In this document: positions 49,438 to 57,101 of the stretch, one piece after another
Numbering within the stretch: the first letter of the stretch is position 1
Layout of the letters: each line of letters starts with the position of its first letter
Source of the DNA: Cedecea neteri
Lineage (GTDB): Bacteria > Pseudomonadota > Gammaproteobacteria > Enterobacterales > Enterobacteriaceae
Assembly: GCF_000758325.1 (NCBI RefSeq)
Contig: NZ_CP009459.1
Coordinates: 4,030,001-4,094,000 of the forward strand
Length of the DNA stretch: 64,000 nt
Direction: 5' to 3'
The notes under the pieces: model-generated
What the model saw: the letters and a program-made list of their open reading frames with translations, nothing else
Database searches by the model: none
Told to the model about the DNA's origin: nothing
Made by a program: the position numbers and the translations under genes

Positions 49438-52400
49438 ATGATTATAAAAAACAGACAAACAGAAGCCGCCTTCCATTCACTGATACTGCTGGCTGGCTTG
49501 GGGTTACTCAGCTTTGTTTTCACCCTCTATTCCCTTGAGCTGACGTTAAAAGGCACCGATCTGGTGCCTATCTGGTTTACCACCTCGGTGATGATGGCGG
49601 CATTTTTCCGTACTCCTCTCCGTCAATGGCCGCTGATTGCCATCGTCTGTGGGCTGGGCAGCATGGCAGCCAGTGCCGCCGTTTTTTCATTTAGCGGGCT
49701 GAATATCTCGTTAACTGCGATAAACCTGGTTGAGGCGCTGCTAGGTGCGCTGTTGTTACGCCGCTTTTTACCGCGGAAAAACCCCTTACAAAACCTCAAT
49801 AACTGGTCACGACTTGCCTTATGCAGTGCGGCAATCCCTCCGCTGGTAGGCGGCCTGCTGGTGACGCTATTGCCAATACCGGTTGACTCCTCGGCGCTGA
49901 AAACCTTCTTTATATGGGTGCTTTCTGAATCCATCGGGGCGCTGGCGCTGATGCCGGCGGGGCTGCTGTTTAAACCTTATTATTTGCTTCGTCACCGTAA
50001 AGCTGCCCTGCTGTTTGAAACCGTGGCGACCTTCGCCGTTACGCTGGCGCTCAGCTATTTTTCATTAATTTATCTGCCCTGGCCGTTCACTTTTATCATC
50101 GTCATTCTGATGTGGAGCGCCATTCGCCTACCGCGTCTGGAAGCCTTTATTATTTTCCTCGCCACGCTGATGATGGTGTCCGCGATGATTGCCATCGGTA
50201 AATTCCCGATGTCAACGCCGCACCCTCGCGTGCTGGAATATGCGCCGTGGCTTCCGTTCCTGTTGATTCTGCTGCCGGCAAACGTCATCACCATGGTGAT
50301 GTATTCCTCCCGCACGGAGCGTAAACACATCACCGAAAGCGAAACGCGTTTTCGTAACGCCATGGAATACTCAGCTATTGGCATGGCGCTGGTCTCCACC
50401 GAGGGCAAATGGCTGCAGGTCAATAAGTCATTATGTAAGTTCCTCGGCTATTCCAGCGAAGAGTTGAGCGATCTCACCTTCCAGCAAATTACCTGGCCCG
50501 AAGATTTGAATCTCGATCTGCAGCATTTGAGCAAGCTCGAAGCCGGGCACATCAATAGCTATTCAATGGAAAAGCGCTATTACACCAGCGCGGGCAATGT
50601 CGTGTGGGCCATGCTCACGGCATCCGTTGTGCGTCATACCGACGGCACGCCGCTCTACTACATCGCCCAGATTGAAGACATCAACGACCTGAAGCATACC
50701 GAGTGGATCAACAAGCGGCTGATGGAGCGCATTACGCTTGCCAATGAAGCCGGCGGCATCGGTATCTGGGAGTGGGATCTAACCAACGATGTCATCAGTT
50801 GGGATAAGCGGATGTTTGAGCTTTACGACGTGCCGCCGCATACCAAACCCACCTACCAGCTTTGGCTGGACAGACTGGTGAAAGAAGATCTCGCCCATTC
50901 GGAAGCGGTTATTCGCGAGTCGTTAAAAAACCGTCTGCCGTTTAAGCTTGAATTTCGTATCCATGTCAAAGACGGCATCCGCCATATTCGCTCCCTGGCT
51001 AACCGCGTGCTGAATAAGAACGGCGACGTGGAACGGCTGCTGGGCATCAATATGGACATGACCGAGGTTAAGCAGCTCAACGAAGCGCTGTACCAGGAAA
51101 AAGAGCGGCTGCACATCACGCTGGACTCTATCGGTGAAGCGGTGATTTGTACCGATGTCGACATGAATGTCACCTTTATGAACCCGGTGGCCGAAAAGCT
51201 CAGCGGCTGGGCGCAGGAAGCGGCCATCGGCCAGCACATTCTGGCGATTCTGCGCATCACCTTCGGCGATAATGGCCCGGTGATGGAAAACATACACAGC
51301 GGCGATTTTTCTCGTAGCGCCATCGAACAAGACGTCGTGCTGCACTGCCGCAACGGCGGCAGCTACGATATCCACTACACCATTACGCCACTGACCACGC
51401 TGGACGGCCAAAGCATTGGCTCCGTGCTGGTTATCCAGGATGTGACCGAGTCCCGGAAAATGCTTAAGCAACTGAGCTACAGCGCCTCCCACGATAGCCT
51501 GACTCACCTGGCCAACCGGGTAAGCTTCGAGAATCACCTGAAGCGTTTGTTGCAGGGCGCAATTGAACACCGCCAGCGCCATGCCCTGGTGTTCATTGAC
51601 CTCGACCGTTTTAAAGCCGTTAACGACTCCGCGGGCCATGCCGCAGGTGATGCCTTGCTGCGGGAGCTGGCGGCAATGATGCTGAGTATGCTGCGCACGG
51701 GGGATTTCCTTGCCCGCCTCGGCGGCGACGAGTTTGGTTTGCTGCTGCCGGATTGTTCCACTGAGAACGCACGTTATATTTCTGAGCGCATCATTCGTAG
51801 CATCAATGACTACCACTTTATGTGGGATGGCCGCCTGCACCGCATCGGCGCCAGCGCCGGGATCACGCACATTGACGGCGATAATGCTATCGCGTCTGAA
51901 GTGCTCTCCCAGGCCGATATCGCCTGTTACGCCTCGAAGAACAACGGCCGTGGCCAGGTCACGGTTTATGAGCCGCACCGCCACTACATGGAGCAAGGCC
52001 GGGACACCATGCCGCTCGACGAACAGTGGCAGGTGATCAAAGACAATCCCATGCTGATGGTAGCGATGGCGATTGCGCCGCCGCGCATCCCGGAATCCAC
52101 CTGTTTCTATCTCCTGACCCTACGCTTCTGGGGCAACGAAGGGGACGTTATCAACGAACCCGCATTCCGCTCAGGCCTTGCCGACCCGGCGCTTCATCAT
52201 GCGCTGGATCGCCGCGTATTTAGCGAATTTTTTGACAAGTATGCCGCCCAGGTCGCCATGAAAGGTTTTGGCGTCGCGCTGCCCGTTTCCGGTGCTGGCC
52301 TGGCCAGCGACACCTTCGTCAATGAGCTGCTGGAACAGCTTTCCTCCAGCAGAATGCCGGCCCGTCTGCTGCACCTGACAATTCAAAGCAGCGACTTGCT

Positions 52401-52770
52401 CACCGAGCCACAGCGCGCTTATGCCAGCCTGAAACGGCTGCGCAAAGCCGGTTGCCGTATGGTGCTGAGCCACGTTGGGCGCGATCTGGAACTGTTTAAT
52501 ACCCTGAGTCATCATCTGTTCGACTACGTGATGTTAGATCCTGAGCTGATCCTCAACGTACACTGTAACCTGATGGACGAAATGATGGTGACGATTGTGC
52601 ACGGTCATGCCCAGCGCATGACGCTGCAAACTATCGCCGGGCCGGCGGACATGCCGCTGGTGATGGATACGCTTTCCGGCATTGGGATTGATTTAATCTA
52701 CGGAGAAACCATCGCCCAGCCGCAGCCGCTGGAGCTGCTGCTGACGAATAGTTATTTTGGCATTAACTGA
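49438..52770 (+). CDS. yegE: Diguanylate cyclase YegE (DgcE-type, MASE1-PAS-GGDEF-degenerate EAL)
   Basis: A 1110-aa membrane sensor (E. coli 1105) that makes cyclic di-GMP and in E. coli drives curli/biofilm control. Order: MASE1 membrane domain with about eight segments (1-285); three PAS/PAC units (about 300-420, 430-550, 555-675; for example FRNAMEYSAIGMALV and ANEAGGIGIWEWDL); GGDEF domain with intact RLGGDEFG near residue 762; and an EAL-like C-terminal domain (about 865-1105) with no EAL motif, so probably not a phosphodiesterase. SHVGRDLELFNTL and TIAGPADMPLVMDTL remain as family landmarks. Its stop overlaps the convergent alkA stop region by 8 bases. Confidence 0.95.
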   Translation: MIIKNRQTEAAFHSLILLAGLGLLSFVFTLYSLELTLKGTDLVPIWFTTSVMMAAFFRTPLRQWPLIAIVCGLGSMAASAAVFSFSGLNISLTAINLVEALLGALLLRRFLPRKNPLQNLNNWSRLALCSAAIPPLVGGLLVTLLPIPVDSSALKTFFIWVLSESIGALALMPAGLLFKPYYLLRHRKAALLFETVATFAVTLALSYFSLIYLPWPFTFIIVILMWSAIRLPRLEAFIIFLATLMMVSAMIAIGKFPMSTPHPRVLEYAPWLPFLLILLPANVITMVMYSSRTERKHITESETRFRNAMEYSAIGMALVSTEGKWLQVNKSLCKFLGYSSEELSDLTFQQITWPEDLNLDLQHLSKLEAGHINSYSMEKRYYTSAGNVVWAMLTASVVRHTDGTPLYYIAQIEDINDLKHTEWINKRLMERITLANEAGGIGIWEWDLTNDVISWDKRMFELYDVPPHTKPTYQLWLDRLVKEDLAHSEAVIRESLKNRLPFKLEFRIHVKDGIRHIRSLANRVLNKNGDVERLLGINMDMTEVKQLNEALYQEKERLHITLDSIGEAVICTDVDMNVTFMNPVAEKLSGWAQEAAIGQHILAILRITFGDNGPVMENIHSGDFSRSAIEQDVVLHCRNGGSYDIHYTITPLTTLDGQSIGSVLVIQDVTESRKMLKQLSYSASHDSLTHLANRVSFENHLKRLLQGAIEHRQRHALVFIDLDRFKAVNDSAGHAAGDALLRELAAMMLSMLRTGDFLARLGGDEFGLLLPDCSTENARYISERIIRSINDYHFMWDGRLHRIGASAGITHIDGDNAIASEVLSQADIACYASKNNGRGQVTVYEPHRHYMEQGRDTMPLDEQWQVIKDNPMLMVAMAIAPPRIPESTCFYLLTLRFWGNEGDVINEPAFRSGLADPALHHALDRRVFSEFFDKYAAQVAMKGFGVALPVSGAGLASDTFVNELLEQLSSSRMPARLLHLTIQSSDLLTEPQRAYASLKRLRKAGCRMVLSHVGRDLELFNTLSHHLFDYVMLDPELILNVHCNLMDEMMVTIVHGHAQRMTLQTIAGPADMPLVMDTLSGIGIDLIYGETIAQPQPLELLLTNSYFGIN

Positions 52771-53608
52771 TCGGCGTCCACCCGTCGCTATACCAGATGT
52801 GTAACAGCGCGTAGGAGCGCCACGGCTGCCAGCGCTCGGCGTAGCGGCGGATTTGTGCAGGTGTCATATCGGGAAAGCGCTGTTTAATCAGGTAATCATC
52901 CGGCAGGAAAACGTCGTTGGCCTGCCAGCCGCGTAGAGCGAAATAGCTGGCGGTCCAGCGCCCGATCCCCGGCAATGCTATCAGGGTTTTTATTCCCTGC
53001 TCCAGGTCATCGGGCAGCTGCAGCGGAAACTGCCCTTTCACCACTTCTCCGGCAAGATTCACAATAGCCTCGGCACGCTTAAGTGACATGCCCAAAGATT
53101 TCAGCTGTTGAATATCGCAGTTTGCCAGCGTCCTGGCATCCGGAAACAGATACCAGCCATCGTTACCTTCAAGCTTCCTGCCAAAGGTCTTTGCAACTTT
53201 GCCGGTCAATTTTGCCGCCATTGCCACGCTGACCAGTTGTCCGAGAATGGCCCGAATGGCCTGTTCGAACGGGTCCATACATCCCGGCAGACGCAGGCCG
53301 GGCCGGGCTGCCGCCAGCGCGCCCAGGCTGCTCAACACTGGCTGCGGATCCTTATCCAAATCCAGTAAGTTCTTAACGCACTGTAAAATTTTGCCTGCCA
53401 CAGGCTGAAGACCGTCGCTGAGCGTCACATTAAGGCAAAGATTCTTTTCGTCTGGCTCAAGCGTGACCAGCCCGGAATGCTCGCCCAGCGCGAAGCTGCG
53501 CTGATAGCGATTCCCGGTGACAATTTCCACGCCCTCCACGGCACGTCCCTGCAAAAAACCGAGGATCCATGGCCAGTCATAAGGCGGTTGATAGCTAAGG
53601 GTGTACAT
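52763..53608 (-). CDS. alkA: 3-methyladenine DNA glycosylase II
   Basis: Base-excision enzyme of 281 aa (E. coli 282) that removes alkylated purines. The AlkA N-terminal domain (about 1-110) is followed by the HhH-GPD domain: helix-hairpin-helix LIALPGIGRWTASYFALRGW and catalytic Asp in FLPDDYLIKQRF. ARPGLRLPGCMDPFEQAIRAILGQLVSVAMA is the conserved core. Start ATG 53608 (MYTLSYQPPYDW) has AGGA six bases upstream; the frame extends 27 bases further without conserved sequence. In E. coli it belongs to the Ada regulon; I did not identify an Ada box. Confidence 0.95.
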   Translation of the reverse strand: MYTLSYQPPYDWPWILGFLQGRAVEGVEIVTGNRYQRSFALGEHSGLVTLEPDEKNLCLNVTLSDGLQPVAGKILQCVKNLLDLDKDPQPVLSSLGALAAARPGLRLPGCMDPFEQAIRAILGQLVSVAMAAKLTGKVAKTFGRKLEGNDGWYLFPDARTLANCDIQQLKSLGMSLKRAEAIVNLAGEVVKGQFPLQLPDDLEQGIKTLIALPGIGRWTASYFALRGWQANDVFLPDDYLIKQRFPDMTPAQIRRYAERWQPWRSYALLHIWYSDGWTPIS

Positions 53609-53769
53609 AAATAATCCTGAAGAGAATGAGGGCATTAGGCAGACAACATTGCTTATTTAGCATACCGCCAAATACCGATTTCTGCCTTGCTTTCATATTC
53701 AGTTGCCCACGGACCGGCATTCCGCTAAAGTCGCCCCCCTTCTCACTGGCATGGGGATAATCAACGAAA

Positions 53770-55122
53770 ATGAAAATCGGTTTTGACTACGGAACGGCGA
53801 ACTGCTCGGTCGCCATTATGCGCGACGGCAAACCACAGCTGCTGGAGATGGAGAACGGCTCATCGCTGCTGCCTTCTATGCTCTGTGCGCCGACGCGTGA
53901 AGCGGTGAGCGAGTGGCTCTTCCGTCACCACGAAGTTCCGGCTACGGGAAGTGAGACCCAGGCACTGCTGCGCCGCGCGGTGAGCTACAACCGCGAAGAA
54001 GACATTGACGTACTGCCCGGCAGCGTAAAATTTGGCTTAAGTTCGCTTAGCCAGTACATGGAAGATCCGGAAGAGGTTTACTTCGTTAAATCGCCGAAGT
54101 CCTTCCTCGGCGCCACCGGCCTGAAGCCGCAGCAGGTTGCGCTGTTTGAAGATCTGGTCTGCGCGATGATGCTGCACATTCGCAAACAGGCGGAAAACCA
54201 GCTGGACGGGACCATCGACCAGGCCGTGATTGGCAGACCAATTAACTTCCAGGGCCTGGGCGGGGAAGATGCCAACCAGCAGGCACAGGGGATTCTGGAA
54301 CGCGCCGCGCACCGCGCTGGCTTCCGCGACGTGGTATTTCAGTTTGAACCCGTCGCCGCAGGGCTGGATTTTGAAGCCACGCTTCAGGAAGAAAAACAGG
54401 TGCTGGTGGTCGACATTGGCGGCGGTACCACCGACTGCTCGGTACTGCTAATGGGGCCTGACTGGCACCAGCGCCGCGACCGTGAACAAAGCCTGCTCGG
54501 CCACAGCGGCTGCCGCGTGGGCGGTAACGATCTGGATATTATGCTGGCATTTAAACAGCTGGCTCCGCTGCTTGGCATGGGCGGCCAGACGGAAAAAGGC
54601 ATCGCGCTGCCGGTATTACCGTGGTGGAACGCCGTCGCGATTAACGATGTCCCGGCACAGAATGACTTCTACAGCGCGGCGAACGGCCGTTCGCTCAACG
54701 AGCTGGTTCGGGACGCGCACGAGCCGGAAAAGGTGGCGTATCTGCAGAAAGTCTGGCGTCAGCGCCTGAGCTATCGCCTTGTCAGGGCGGCCGAAGAGAG
54801 CAAGATTGCGCTCTCCAATAGCCAGCAGGTTTCAGCCCTGCTGCCGTTTATTGCCAAAGACGTGGGCTGCGACATCAGCCAGCAAGCGCTGGAAACCGCC
54901 ATCAGCCAGCCGCTGCAGCGCATCATGGAGCAGGTCACGCTGGCGATGGACAACAGCCAGGCTAAACCTGAGGTTATCTACCTGACCGGCGGCAGCGCAC
55001 GTTCTCCGCTGCTGCGCCATGCGCTCGCCCAGCAGTTGCCCAATATTCCGATTGCCGGGGGCGACGACTTTGGCTCGGTGACGCAGGGGCTTGCCCGCTG
55101 GTCAGACGTGGTTTTCAGATAA
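53770..55122 (+). CDS. yegD: Hsp70-family chaperone-like protein YegD
   Basis: A 450-aa actin/Hsp70-like ATPase without the substrate-binding domain of DnaK, the same length as in E. coli. Phosphate 1 loop GFDYGTANCSVAIM, phosphate 2 VLVVDIGGGTTDCSVLLMG, adenosine loop VIYLTGGSARSPLLRHAL. Its cellular role is not established. It is followed by a strong terminator. In E. coli the next genes would be yegI-yegJ-pphC-yegL; these are absent here. Confidence 0.94.
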   Translation: MKIGFDYGTANCSVAIMRDGKPQLLEMENGSSLLPSMLCAPTREAVSEWLFRHHEVPATGSETQALLRRAVSYNREEDIDVLPGSVKFGLSSLSQYMEDPEEVYFVKSPKSFLGATGLKPQQVALFEDLVCAMMLHIRKQAENQLDGTIDQAVIGRPINFQGLGGEDANQQAQGILERAAHRAGFRDVVFQFEPVAAGLDFEATLQEEKQVLVVDIGGGTTDCSVLLMGPDWHQRRDREQSLLGHSGCRVGGNDLDIMLAFKQLAPLLGMGGQTEKGIALPVLPWWNAVAINDVPAQNDFYSAANGRSLNELVRDAHEPEKVAYLQKVWRQRLSYRLVRAAEESKIALSNSQQVSALLPFIAKDVGCDISQQALETAISQPLQRIMEQVTLAMDNSQAKPEVIYLTGGSARSPLLRHALAQQLPNIPIAGGDDFGSVTQGLARWSDVVFR

Positions 55123-55144
55123 TCACGTTCAAACATACCGCGTC

Positions 55145-55171
55145 AAACCGCAGGCCTCCTGCGGTTTTTTT
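55145..55171. terminator. Terminator downstream of yegD
   Basis: Nine-bp stem AACCGCAGG/CCTGCGGTT (55146-55154 with 55158-55166), CCT loop and seven T residues on the + strand. It overlaps the stop of the convergent XRE gene by two bases. Confidence 0.9.
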
Positions 55172-55466
55172 ATATCTGGAAACGCCGGTCGCTCTCTGGA
55201 AATTCCAGATGCAGCGAAAGTTTACCGCCCAGCGCCTCAACGTAGCGCTTCAGTGTGAGCACCTTGAGATCGTTACCACGTTGTTCAATCGCAGCGATTG
55301 CCGGCTGGGAAACCCCCATTTTTTGCGCCACTTGTTTTTGAGAAAGCCCCTGCTGCTCACGTACCAGCTGCAACCCCGTTTCCAGAATTAAGACTTCGGT
55401 CATTGCGCGGATCTCGGCCTGCTCTTCCGGCGAGAACTCTGCCATCACTTCAGTTAACGTTTTCAT
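55170..55466 (-). CDS. XRE-family helix-turn-helix antitoxin-like regulator
   Basis: A 98-aa protein. The N-terminal segment (about 1-35) is acidic and helical (VMAEFSPEEQAEIRAMTEVL). A classical helix-turn-helix follows at about 40-75: LSQKQVAQKMGVSQPAIAAIEQRG. C-terminal residues (KRYVEALGGKLSLHLEFPE) are typical of HigA/RelB-type antitoxins, which repress their own operon. ATG 55466 (MKTLTEV) is preferred because GGAGG lies 6 bases upstream; other in-frame starts are too close to it. Its start overlaps the end of a 41-codon frame, as in toxin-first operons. No full toxin gene is next to it. Confidence 0.75.
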   Translation of the reverse strand: MKTLTEVMAEFSPEEQAEIRAMTEVLILETGLQLVREQQGLSQKQVAQKMGVSQPAIAAIEQRGNDLKVLTLKRYVEALGGKLSLHLEFPESDRRFQI

Positions 55467-55575
55467 TTTCATCCTCCAGTTCTGCCAGGTGATGTGCAAA
55501 CTGCGTTTCGGCCACGTTTATCTGGGCCTGATACCAAAAATAAAAGTAGTCAGTAAATATCACGCGCCATATCAT
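55450..55575 (-). pseudogene. 41-codon frame upstream of the antitoxin, possible toxin remnant
   Basis: An open frame of 41 codons (starts MIWRVIFTDYFYFW, ends HLAELEDENENVN) whose stop overlaps the XRE start by 17 bases. The first about 10 residues resemble the start of Gp49/HigB-type toxins (xWxVxFTDxF), and the end (VAETQFAHHLAELE) resembles their C-terminus. A normal toxin has about 100-120 residues, so this looks like one with an internal deletion of some 70. Alternatively, it is a ParE-like remnant: another short frame begins MVYELSDDMARDIY at 55594 and stops at 55550. It may be expressed as a short peptide. The similarity is by eye only. Confidence 0.4.
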
Positions 55576-55584
55576 CACTCAGCT

Positions 55585-55621
55585 CATAAACCATAGATTA
55601 TATTTCAAACATAAACCACAG
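55585..55621. promoter_or_regulatory. Direct repeat overlapping a -10 box: probable antitoxin operator
   Basis: CATAAACCATAG (55585-55596) and CATAAACCACAG (55610-55621) match at 11 of 12 positions and are 25 bases apart. A perfect TATAAT in the - direction (55597-55602) lies between them, just upstream of the 41-codon frame. This is the expected arrangement for a self-regulated toxin-antitoxin operon; the -35 is weak. Binding by the XRE protein is inferred. Confidence 0.5.
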
Positions 55622-55763
55622 TTTATTTACCACATCGTGAGGTGGCTATCTTTTGGACTGAAACTTGCGCGATGCCTCGGAAAACGTTTTGCGAAAAACC
55701 CTTATATTTGGCCACGAAAACATCACTTAATTACTATATGTTGCTAATCTGACAGTACTTCAT

Positions 55764-55781
55764 ATTTCCTCCATCATTGCG
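55764..55781 (+). promoter_or_regulatory. BaeR-like box upstream of mdtA
   Basis: CTCCATCATTG (55769-55779) matches the core of the published BaeR box TTTTTCTCCATNATTGGC; the left arm is ATTTC and the right end CG instead of GC. It is about 70-85 bases upstream of the mdtA ATG. BaeSR envelope stress signalling activates mdtABCD in E. coli. The 55622-55847 region has no gene I can support. Confidence 0.65.
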
Positions 55782-55790
55782 GGGCTATCC

Positions 55791-55807
55791 GTTACTAAAC
55801 TAGTAAC
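55791..55807. promoter_or_regulatory. Perfect palindrome in the mdtA leader
   Basis: GTTACTA-AAC-TAGTAAC is a perfect 7-bp inverted repeat with 3-base spacer, centred about 49 bases before the mdtA start and 10 bases after the BaeR-like box. It could bind a dimeric repressor or form a short RNA hairpin. No regulator is identified. Confidence 0.45.
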
Positions 55808-55847
55808 ATTACGCCTAAAATCGTTTCAGGAAGAGAACACGTCATCT

Positions 55848-57101
55848 ATGAAAGGCACACTGACTTCTCGCTGGTTGTGGATTACAGCCTTTATTCTGGT
55901 GGTGATTGCCGCCGTCTGGTTCTGGCACAGCCACAGTACATCTTCAGGGACTCAGCCCCAGGCTAAATCCGGCCAGACTTCCGCCCAGGGCGGCCGACGT
56001 GGGATGCGCGGCGGTGCGCTGGCGCCGGTTCAGGCCGCAACGGCAACCAGTGAAGCCGTGCCGCATTACTTAACCGGCCTTGGCACTATCACCGCCGCCA
56101 ATACCGTGACGGTGCGCAGCCGCGTCGACGGGCAACTTCTGGCCATTCATTTCCAGGAAGGTCAGCAGGTAAAAGCCGGTGATTTGCTGGCTGAAATTGA
56201 CCCAAGCCAGTTTAAAGTCGCTCTGGCTCAGGCCCAGGGGCAGTTGGCTAAAGATCAGGCCACGCTGGCGAATGCCCGCCGCGACCTCGCCCGCTACCAG
56301 CAGTTGGTCAAAACTAATTTAGTCTCGCGTCAGGATCTCGATACTCAGCAATCCCTTGTAGCCTCTTCGCTCGGTACGGTTAAGGCCGATGAAGCCATGG
56401 TGGCCAGCGCTCAGCTGCAGCTTAACTGGAGTCGCGTCACCGCCCCAATCGACGGCCGGGTTGGCCTGAAGCAGGTCGATATTGGCAACCAGATTTCCAC
56501 CAGCGACACCAACGGTATTGTCGTGCTGACGCAAACGCACCCGATTGACCTGGTCTTTACCCTGCCGGAAAACGATATCGCCACGGTGATTAAAGCGCAG
56601 AAGGCCGGTGAAACGCTGAGCGTAGAAGCCTGGGACCGCACCAACACCACAAAACTCAGTAACGGTAAACTGCTGAGCCTTGATAACCAAATCGATACCA
56701 CCACCGGCACCATCAAGCTTAAAGCCCGCTTTGATAATCTGGATGATGCTCTGTTCCCAAATCAGTTTGTGAACGCCCGTATGCTGGTGGATACCCAGCA
56801 AAATGCCGTGGTGATCCCAGCCGGTGCATTGCAAATGGGCAACGAAGGCCACTTCGTCTGGGTACTGAACAGCGATAACAAAGTCAGTAAACACCTGGTT
56901 ACGCCGGGGATTCAGGACAGCCAGAAAGTCGTGATTACCGCCGGCGTTTCCGCAGGCGATCGCGTGGTGACCGATGGCATTGACCGCCTGACAGAAGGCG
57001 CGCAGGTTGAGGTTGTCGAACCACACAGCGCGGCTGACGATAACGCGAAACCTGCCGCGCAGACGAAATCCGGCCACAAACACAACGGAGCACGCTCCTG
57101 A
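55848..57101 (+). CDS. mdtA: Multidrug efflux membrane-fusion protein MdtA
   Basis: Periplasmic adaptor of 417 aa (E. coli 415). N-terminal hydrophobic anchor [18 protein letters not shown] (about 9-26), a Gly/Arg-rich linker ([14 protein letters not shown]), then the lipoyl half-motif ([30 protein letters not shown]), alpha-hairpin ([26 protein letters not shown]) and beta-barrel domains. It joins the MdtBC pump to TolC. It overlaps mdtB by one base. It begins the mdtABCD operon, normally followed by baeSR. Confidence 0.96.
   Translation: MKGTLTSRWLWITAFILVVIAAVWFWHSHSTSSGTQPQAKSGQTSAQGGRRGMRGGALAPVQAATATSEAVPHYLTGLGTITAANTVTVRSRVDGQLLAIHFQEGQQVKAGDLLAEIDPSQFKVALAQAQGQLAKDQATLANARRDLARYQQLVKTNLVSRQDLDTQQSLVASSLGTVKADEAMVASAQLQLNWSRVTAPIDGRVGLKQVDIGNQISTSDTNGIVVLTQTHPIDLVFTLPENDIATVIKAQKAGETLSVEAWDRTNTTKLSNGKLLSLDNQIDTTTGTIKLKARFDNLDDALFPNQFVNARMLVDTQQNAVVIPAGALQMGNEGHFVWVLNSDNKVSKHLVTPGIQDSQKVVITAGVSAGDRVVTDGIDRLTEGAQVEVVEPHSAADDNAKPAAQTKSGHKHNGARS

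Noticed and set aside
50923-51996. - strand open frame of 357 codons inside yegE
   Set aside because: Antisense of the PAS and GGDEF coding sequence, without a domain of its own.
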